From CAZQEZ01 sp964592475 (GTDB taxonomy: Bacteria > Bacteroidota > Bacteroidia > Cytophagales > Cyclobacteriaceae), in assembly GCA_964592475.1 (NCBI GenBank), contig CAZQEZ010000058.1, forward strand, positions 1-27,404: 27,404 nucleotides of DNA. Direction: 5' to 3'. A program made the position numbers and the translations under genes. This document shows, in pieces, positions 23,053 through 27,404 of the stretch (position 1 is the stretch's first letter; each line of letters begins with the position of its first letter). A model generated the notes under the pieces. That model was not told the DNA's origin. It ran no database searches and saw nothing but the letters and a program-made list of their open reading frames with translations.

Positions 23053-24542
23053 GTGAGTTTTCTCAGCCACAGCGGCAAAGTGCCATGGGATTTGTAATCT
23101 ATATTGGTAGAAATATTCGTACCATTATCAGTCTTTTACTGTCATTCTTTGCTTTTGGTGCTTTACAGTCAATTGCTTTTATTTTTATCGGACTTTTAGT
23201 AATTCTTGGAGTAATTGTGGTTTTTATTTTCTCTTATCTACAATATGAGTTTTTTACTTTTCAAATTGTAAATGATGAGCTTATTGTCAATGAAGGGGTT
23301 CTTTTTAGAGAAAGAAAAGTAATACCTTTTCATCGTATACAATCGGTGCATTTGCATCAAAACTTACTACAAAGAATTACACAACTAGTAGGTGTAAAAG
23401 TAGATACTGCTGGCTCCAAAGGAAAAGAGCTTGAAATACCGGCGTTGCGTCGCAAAAAGGCAGAGGAACTTCGTGATCTGTTGCGAGAAAAAAGTAAGCA
23501 AACTACTACTGAAGAGAAAACGGCCAATGAAGGACAAAGATTAGCTACCAAAACTCAAAATATAGAGCAGCAACAATTAGTAAAGCTTCACCTGGGCAAT
23601 TTACTTGTTTTAGGAATTACTGAAAACCATTTGCGCAGTGGGTTTTTGGCCATGGCTTTTGTTTTTGGGTATTTTCAGCAATATGCTGATTTTGTACAGA
23701 AATATATTCAACCCAAAGTGGAAGCATTTTTGCCTGAAGGGAGTGAAGTAAATATACCTTTGATACTAGGTGCGGTAATAGTATTTCTTTTGGGCTCTAT
23801 TTTAATTTCTTTGATAAGAGTGATATTGAAATTTTATGGCTTCGAGGCTCGCCTTATTGAAAATTTTATTCAAATTCAAAGTGGGCTACTAAGGAAAAAT
23901 CAATATAGAATTCCCAGTAAAAAAGTTCAATTTATTGAGCTGCATACCAATTTTATTAGGCGTAGATTAGGTTTTTCAACGGCTAAAATTTACCAAGCAC
24001 AAAGTGCTAGTAGTGACGCTAATCAGTCGCTTGAAATTCCAGCTTGTTATGAGCATCATCAGCAGGCTATTAAACAGCATTTATATTCTGGGATCATAGA
24101 ATCTCCTACCATAAGTACCAAAGCAGATGCTATGGCTTACCTACGATTTGCTGCACTGATAGCATTATTACCCATGACATTATTAACTTGGGCAGCAATC
24201 GAATTAAGCTTTTACTTATTTATACCAATAGCGATCTTTTATCTGTACGTTTTGTACTCGGCTTGGCGCTATGGCAAAACGGTAACAGTGTCGATCAATG
24301 AAGAAATGCTTATAATTTCACGGGGATGGCTTTTTCCATCAACTATTTTAATTCCAATGTATAAAGCACAATCATTGGAAATCAGCCAGAATATTTTCTT
24401 AAAGAGAAGGAAGCTTGCACATTTTGTAATTCACACGGCCTCTGGCAGAAGAAGCGTACGCTTTTTACCAGAGGCTATAGTATATGAATTGATTAATTAT
24501 CAACTGGCAAAAGTTGAATTATACCAAGGGGAATTGATGTAG
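23049..24542 (+). CDS. PH-domain membrane protein, YdbT-like, three bPH repeats
   Basis: A 497-residue protein. Two or three hydrophobic segments (residues ~14-62) precede a first bPH_2 unit (~68-145: NEGVLFRERKVIPFHRIQSV, VGVKVDTAGSKG). A second pair of helices (~195-275) leads to a second unit (IQSGLLRKNQYRIPSKKVQF, FSTAKIYQAQSAS), and a third pair (~365-415) to a third unit (ISRGWLFPSTILIPMYKAQS, FVIHTASGRRSVRFLP). The shared core is G-x-x-x-x-x-x-x-I-P-x-x-x-x-Q followed by an I-x-T-A-S/G-G strand. The start overlaps the preceding gene by 4 bases. Probably a complex with that protein in the inner membrane. No catalytic residues are apparent. Confidence 0.85.
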   Translation: MSEFSQPQRQSAMGFVIYIGRNIRTIISLLLSFFAFGALQSIAFIFIGLLVILGVIVVFIFSYLQYEFFTFQIVNDELIVNEGVLFRERKVIPFHRIQSVHLHQNLLQRITQLVGVKVDTAGSKGKELEIPALRRKKAEELRDLLREKSKQTTTEEKTANEGQRLATKTQNIEQQQLVKLHLGNLLVLGITENHLRSGFLAMAFVFGYFQQYADFVQKYIQPKVEAFLPEGSEVNIPLILGAVIVFLLGSILISLIRVILKFYGFEARLIENFIQIQSGLLRKNQYRIPSKKVQFIELHTNFIRRRLGFSTAKIYQAQSASSDANQSLEIPACYEHHQQAIKQHLYSGIIESPTISTKADAMAYLRFAALIALLPMTLLTWAAIELSFYLFIPIAIFYLYVLYSAWRYGKTVTVSINEEMLIISRGWLFPSTILIPMYKAQSLEISQNIFLKRRKLAHFVIHTASGRRSVRFLPEAIVYELINYQLAKVELYQGELM

Positions 24543-24554
24543 ACTGGTTTACTT

Positions 24555-24728
24555 CTATTTCAGTTTTTCGTCTTTTTCTACTTTTGGTTCTTTTTTATTA
24601 TTTTCTGTAAATGCATCTAGGTTGCCAACAGATACTGCAAAACCAATTAATATAACCACAATCCAAATAAACCAATTAGCCCCCGACTGAATGGGAGGAT
24701 TAAATATTTCTAATAATATGTTCAACAT
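24555..24728 (-). CDS. Small single-span membrane protein, 57 residues
   Basis: A short frame from the ATG at 24726-24728 to the TAG at 24555-24557. Residues ~19-36 (WFIWIVVILIGFAVSVG) are a membrane helix; before it lies a short amphipathic start (NILLEIFNPPIQSGAN) and after it an acidic/basic tail (TENNKKEPKVEKDEKLK). A promoter-like TATTTTTG reads toward it 20 bases upstream of the ATG. The frame, start, promoter and tail together argue for a real gene that a length cut-off would miss. Family unknown. Confidence 0.55.
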   Translation of the reverse strand: MLNILLEIFNPPIQSGANWFIWIVVILIGFAVSVGNLDAFTENNKKEPKVEKDEKLK

Positions 24729-24748
24729 AGTTTTTTCAAATTTTTGGA

Positions 24749-24756
24749 CAAAAATA
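24749..24756 (-). promoter_or_regulatory. -7 box for the 57-residue protein gene
   Basis: On the minus strand this reads TATTTTTG (TAnnTTTG), 20 bases before the ATG at 24728. No correctly spaced -33 element was found. Confidence 0.35.
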
Positions 24757-24869
24757 AAAGTTAATTGTAAGCAAAACCAGAGAAAATCTATTTTTGTTAA
24801 CCAAAATTAATTTTAGACTGGCTATTTATGACTTATCAAGGTCATTATGTTTTATTACAATTTAGATTC

Positions 24870-24902
24870 TTTGGCCGCTTCGTTTCAAATTATCTATTTT
24901 TG
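24870..24902 (+). promoter_or_regulatory. purM promoter, Bacteroidota type
   Basis: TTTG at 24870-24873, a 21-base spacer and TATTTTTG at 24895-24902 fit the -33/-7 consensus of the phylum. The purM ATG follows 11 bases later. This is the most complete promoter match in the window. Confidence 0.6.
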
Positions 24903-24913
24903 TAAAAAAAAGC

Positions 24914-26077
24914 ATGAACTCACGCTACCAACAAAGAGGCGTTTCGGCCCAGAAAGAAGATGTACATGAAGCAATTAAAAATCTGGATAAAGGATTGTTT
25001 CCCAAAGCTTTTTGTAAAGTAATCCCCGATTATTTGGGCAACGATCCCATCTGGTGTAACGTGATGCATGCTGATGGCGCAGGTACTAAATCGTCACTGG
25101 CCTACCTTTATTGGCGCGAAACCGGTGACATGAGCGTGTGGAAAGGGATAGCGCAAGATGCCATCGTGATGAATATTGATGACTTGCTCTGTGTAGGCAT
25201 TGTTGATAATTTTCTGCTCAGTTCATTGATCGGTCGTAACAAAAATTTAATTCCGGGCGAAGTAGTAGCGGCCTTAATAGAGGGTTCGCAGCAAATTATT
25301 GATATGTTTCAATCCTTTGGCGTCAATATAATAAATACTGGTGGTGAAACTGCAGATGTTGGTGATTTGGCTCGCACACTTGTGGTAGACAACGTAGTTA
25401 CAGCCCGGGAAGCTAGAAAAAACATAGTAGATAATGCCAACATAAAACCGGGCGATGTAATTGTGGGTTTAGCCTCATTTGGGCAGTCAAGCTACGAAGA
25501 GGAATACAACAGTGGTATGGGAAGCAATGGTCTAACTTCAGCCCGGCACGATGTTTTTACTAAAGATTATGCTACCAAATATCCCGAAAGCTTTGACCCG
25601 GCAGTTGATAAAGACTTGGTATATAGCGGCCAATACAAATTGACAGACCAACCTGATGATTTACCCCTTACAATCGGTAAAATGGTGTTGTCTCCTACAC
25701 GCACTTATGCACCAATTGTTAAAGAGTTACTTGAAAAATTTCGACCACAAATACATGGCATGGTGCATTGTACGGGAGGTGCTCAAACCAAAATTTTACA
25801 TTTTGTAGATAATTTGCATATTATAAAAGATAATTTGTTTGAAACGCCGCCTTTATTTAAAATAATTCAGCAACAAAGCCAAACAGATTGGCGTGAAATG
25901 TATCAAGTATTTAACATGGGCCATCGATTAGAATTGTATGTGCCTGAATCAATAGCTCAGGAAATAATTTCAATTTCGGCCGGCTATAATGTAGAAGGTA
26001 AAATTGTAGGTAAAGTAGTATCCGGAGATAAAAAGCTTACCATCCAATCAGCTTATGGACGATATGAATATAAATAG
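24914..26077 (+). CDS. purM: Phosphoribosylformylglycinamidine cyclo-ligase (AIR synthase)
   Basis: A 387-residue protein, longer than the ~345 residues of E. coli PurM but typical of the long Bacteroidota form. It has RYQQRGVSAQK at the start, the nucleotide/substrate loop HADGAGTKSSL, DLLCVGIVDNFLLSSLIGR, INTGGETADVGD, KPGDVIVGLASFG, and the glycine-rich HCTGGAQTK, followed by NMGHRLELYVP. PurM converts FGAM to AIR with ATP in the fifth step of purine synthesis, in the cytoplasm. No other pur genes are in the window. The 3' end overlaps the next gene by 14 bases (or 23 from an earlier start). Confidence 0.95.
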   Translation: MNSRYQQRGVSAQKEDVHEAIKNLDKGLFPKAFCKVIPDYLGNDPIWCNVMHADGAGTKSSLAYLYWRETGDMSVWKGIAQDAIVMNIDDLLCVGIVDNFLLSSLIGRNKNLIPGEVVAALIEGSQQIIDMFQSFGVNIINTGGETADVGDLARTLVVDNVVTAREARKNIVDNANIKPGDVIVGLASFGQSSYEEEYNSGMGSNGLTSARHDVFTKDYATKYPESFDPAVDKDLVYSGQYKLTDQPDDLPLTIGKMVLSPTRTYAPIVKELLEKFRPQIHGMVHCTGGAQTKILHFVDNLHIIKDNLFETPPLFKIIQQQSQTDWREMYQVFNMGHRLELYVPESIAQEIISISAGYNVEGKIVGKVVSGDKKLTIQSAYGRYEYK

Positions 26078-27209
26078 AAGAGATTTTATTAAAACCACTG
26101 GTTTGGTAATAGCAGGTGCGGTGGGTTCCCGTTTTAAATTATCGGCGTCGCGCGCATTTTCAGTAAAGCAAAAAGATGCTAATTGGCTTTTATATGATGG
26201 TCAGAACATGCCATTTTATTCAGTAGCACTCAATCATATAGATCCAGCCAGCATGATGTATGATCAAAATCGAAATATGTGGCAGGAAAAATACAACAAC
26301 AATATTATCAAATGGCTTTCGGAAAAAGTGGCATCGGAAGTAAAAAATTTTGGTTTTAACTCAGTTGGTTGGGTGCAAGAAGTAGTAACCAGAGGTAAAA
26401 CCAATCACAGGCACAGCAGAAATTTTACCTATGAAGAATACCAGGCCCTGGGTATGCCCTATTGCCACATGCTGCCATTTGCTGACTTTCACCAGTGGGA
26501 AGCAGAAACCATTTACCCCGATTTTTACTGCCAGGACTTTGCGGATTGGTGCGATTATATTGCACGAGCCCATTGTACCCGCTTTGCCAATGACCCAAAG
26601 CTAATTGGTTATTTTTATCTGGATGTACCTACCTGGATCCATACTGTGAAAGAAAGTGCCTGGAAAGGACCCTTGTTTGATCCGAAAAAATTAGAAACCC
26701 CCGCAGGAAAGCAGGAACTTTTCGAGCTTGCTAGTCAGTATTATAAAATTACTCACGATGCTATCCGCCGATACGATCCAAACCACCTTATATTAGGCGA
26801 TCGCTACAATGGGCAAAGGCCTTGGGCAGAGGAAGTGGTAAAAGCAGCTTCTCAATATGTAGATGTCATTTCTGTGCAGCATTTCGGACAGCCGGAAGAA
26901 ATTAAAAACGATCTGAACAAATTTCACCAGGCCAGTGAAGGATTGCCGGTACTATTAGCCGACAGTGGTGTGCCAAATTACCACACCTGGGAGCAGGGTT
27001 TTATCAGTAATGATTATGATCGCTATGCCAGGCTAACGGAAATGTTGCAGGAGTTAAATTTTTGTGTTGGCTTTCATTTTTGTGGGGCCTATCAGCGCAA
27101 CAAAGTGCGGAAATATGGCTTACTGGCTCCGGATGAAAGCTACTCGCTAGCTGCGCAGGAGAGAATTAAATTGCTCAACCAGCAATTGATAGAAGCTCGA
27201 AAGCAGTAA
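26064..27209 (+). CDS. Tat-exported TIM-barrel protein, glycoside-hydrolase-like
   Basis: From the ATG at 26064 this is a 381-residue protein; an ATG three codons earlier (26055) is also possible. The start MNINRRDFIKTTG followed by LVIAGAVGS is a twin-arginine signal. The mature part reads as a (beta/alpha)8 barrel resembling GH-A clan enzymes of the agarase/beta-galactosidase type: FGFNSVGWVQE, KLIGYFYLDVPTW, HLILGDRYNG, YVDVISVQHFG, GLPVLLADSGVP, FCVGFHFCGAY. At the expected strand-4 and strand-7 positions there are Asp residues (190 and 303, numbered from 26055) instead of Glu. It may be a divergent glycosidase or non-catalytic. Overlap with purM suggests translational coupling. Confidence 0.7.
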   Translation: MNINRRDFIKTTGLVIAGAVGSRFKLSASRAFSVKQKDANWLLYDGQNMPFYSVALNHIDPASMMYDQNRNMWQEKYNNNIIKWLSEKVASEVKNFGFNSVGWVQEVVTRGKTNHRHSRNFTYEEYQALGMPYCHMLPFADFHQWEAETIYPDFYCQDFADWCDYIARAHCTRFANDPKLIGYFYLDVPTWIHTVKESAWKGPLFDPKKLETPAGKQELFELASQYYKITHDAIRRYDPNHLILGDRYNGQRPWAEEVVKAASQYVDVISVQHFGQPEEIKNDLNKFHQASEGLPVLLADSGVPNYHTWEQGFISNDYDRYARLTEMLQELNFCVGFHFCGAYQRNKVRKYGLLAPDESYSLAAQERIKLLNQQLIEARKQ

Positions 27210-27404
27210 TTTTAAATTTACTCGAATGTTTTACAGCAGTATTTTACTCAACTCAAGTTTGTAGAAACTCAACTTTAAGGATGAATGGATGTTTAGGGGA
27301 ATTAATTTCTTTACTGTTATTTTCAAGCGCTATAATTGAGCTTTTATCTTAATTAACCCGATATTCATAGATAGATAGTTATGACAGTTTTACTAACCCG
27401 AAAA
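27210..27404. other. Non-coding end of window
   Basis: Nothing certain is visible in this 195-base stretch. An ATG at 27381 opens a frame (MTVLLTRK) that runs off the edge and could be the start of another gene. Confidence 0.3.

Noticed and set aside
1..27404. CRISPR arrays, tRNA or rRNA genes, prophage modules and known defence systems
   Set aside because: Read for direct repeats, cloverleaf patterns and hallmark proteins on both strands; none was seen. Very degenerate tRNA-like sequences could be missed by eye.

Overview
The window looks like chromosome from a Bacteroidota (Bacteroidetes) bacterium, probably of the Cytophagales. Evidence: overall AT-rich DNA, promoter-like TAnnTTTG boxes instead of sigma70 elements, almost no Shine-Dalgarno sequences, an alpha-2-macroglobulin carrying SusC-type motifs, many exported lipoproteins, a ~390-residue PurM and an AGE-family lipoprotein. 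This is judged from protein character and was not checked against a database.

Region 1 (1-2350) is an accessory 'graveyard'. It holds one intact gene of unknown function, the 3' end of an IS110-type transposase, a ParD-type antitoxin without an ATG start, a ParE toxin cut off after 25 codons, the last 15 codons of a HigB-type toxin, an intact HigA-type antitoxin and the 3' end of a cation/proton antiporter. Two copies of a short motif (GCCAWAYCGTTGTG) sit at junctions and may mark cassette boundaries. Region 2 (2350-4400) is housekeeping: a DoxX-like membrane protein facing away from ffh, which ends in a clear terminator.

Region 3 (4459-11710, minus strand) is dominated by one 2121-residue alpha-2-macroglobulin (A2M) protein with an intact CSEQ thioester motif. 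A low-GC insert carries a carboxypeptidase-regulatory-like domain and a miniature SusC-like plug signature. Upstream lie a small unknown ORF and a sulfatase pseudogene with at least four identifiable lesions. A perfect 18-bp hairpin separates the pseudogene from the next gene.

Region 4 (11786-18340) holds a three-histidine-box fatty acid desaturase, a compact metF / SnoaL-like / rhodanese operon, an exported AGE-family epimerase lipoprotein on the minus strand and, divergent from it, a complete dsbD. Region 5 (18618-24730) has gltX followed two bases later by a small charged protein, a 111-residue unknown, a polytopic membrane protein, a SPOR-domain lipoprotein and an overlapping pair of bacterial PH-domain membrane proteins (YdbS/YdbT-like). 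A 57-residue single-span membrane protein, short enough to be missed by common ORF-length cut-offs, lies on the minus strand. Region 6 (24870-27210) has purM with a good Bacteroidota promoter, overlapped at its 3' end by a Tat-exported TIM-barrel protein that resembles clan GH-A glycosidases but has Asp where those enzymes usually have the catalytic Glu residues.

No CRISPR array, rRNA, tRNA, prophage or complete defence system was recognised. The most unusual items are the A2M/SusC chimera, the degenerate toxin-antitoxin region with its repeated motif, and the purM-coupled exported barrel.
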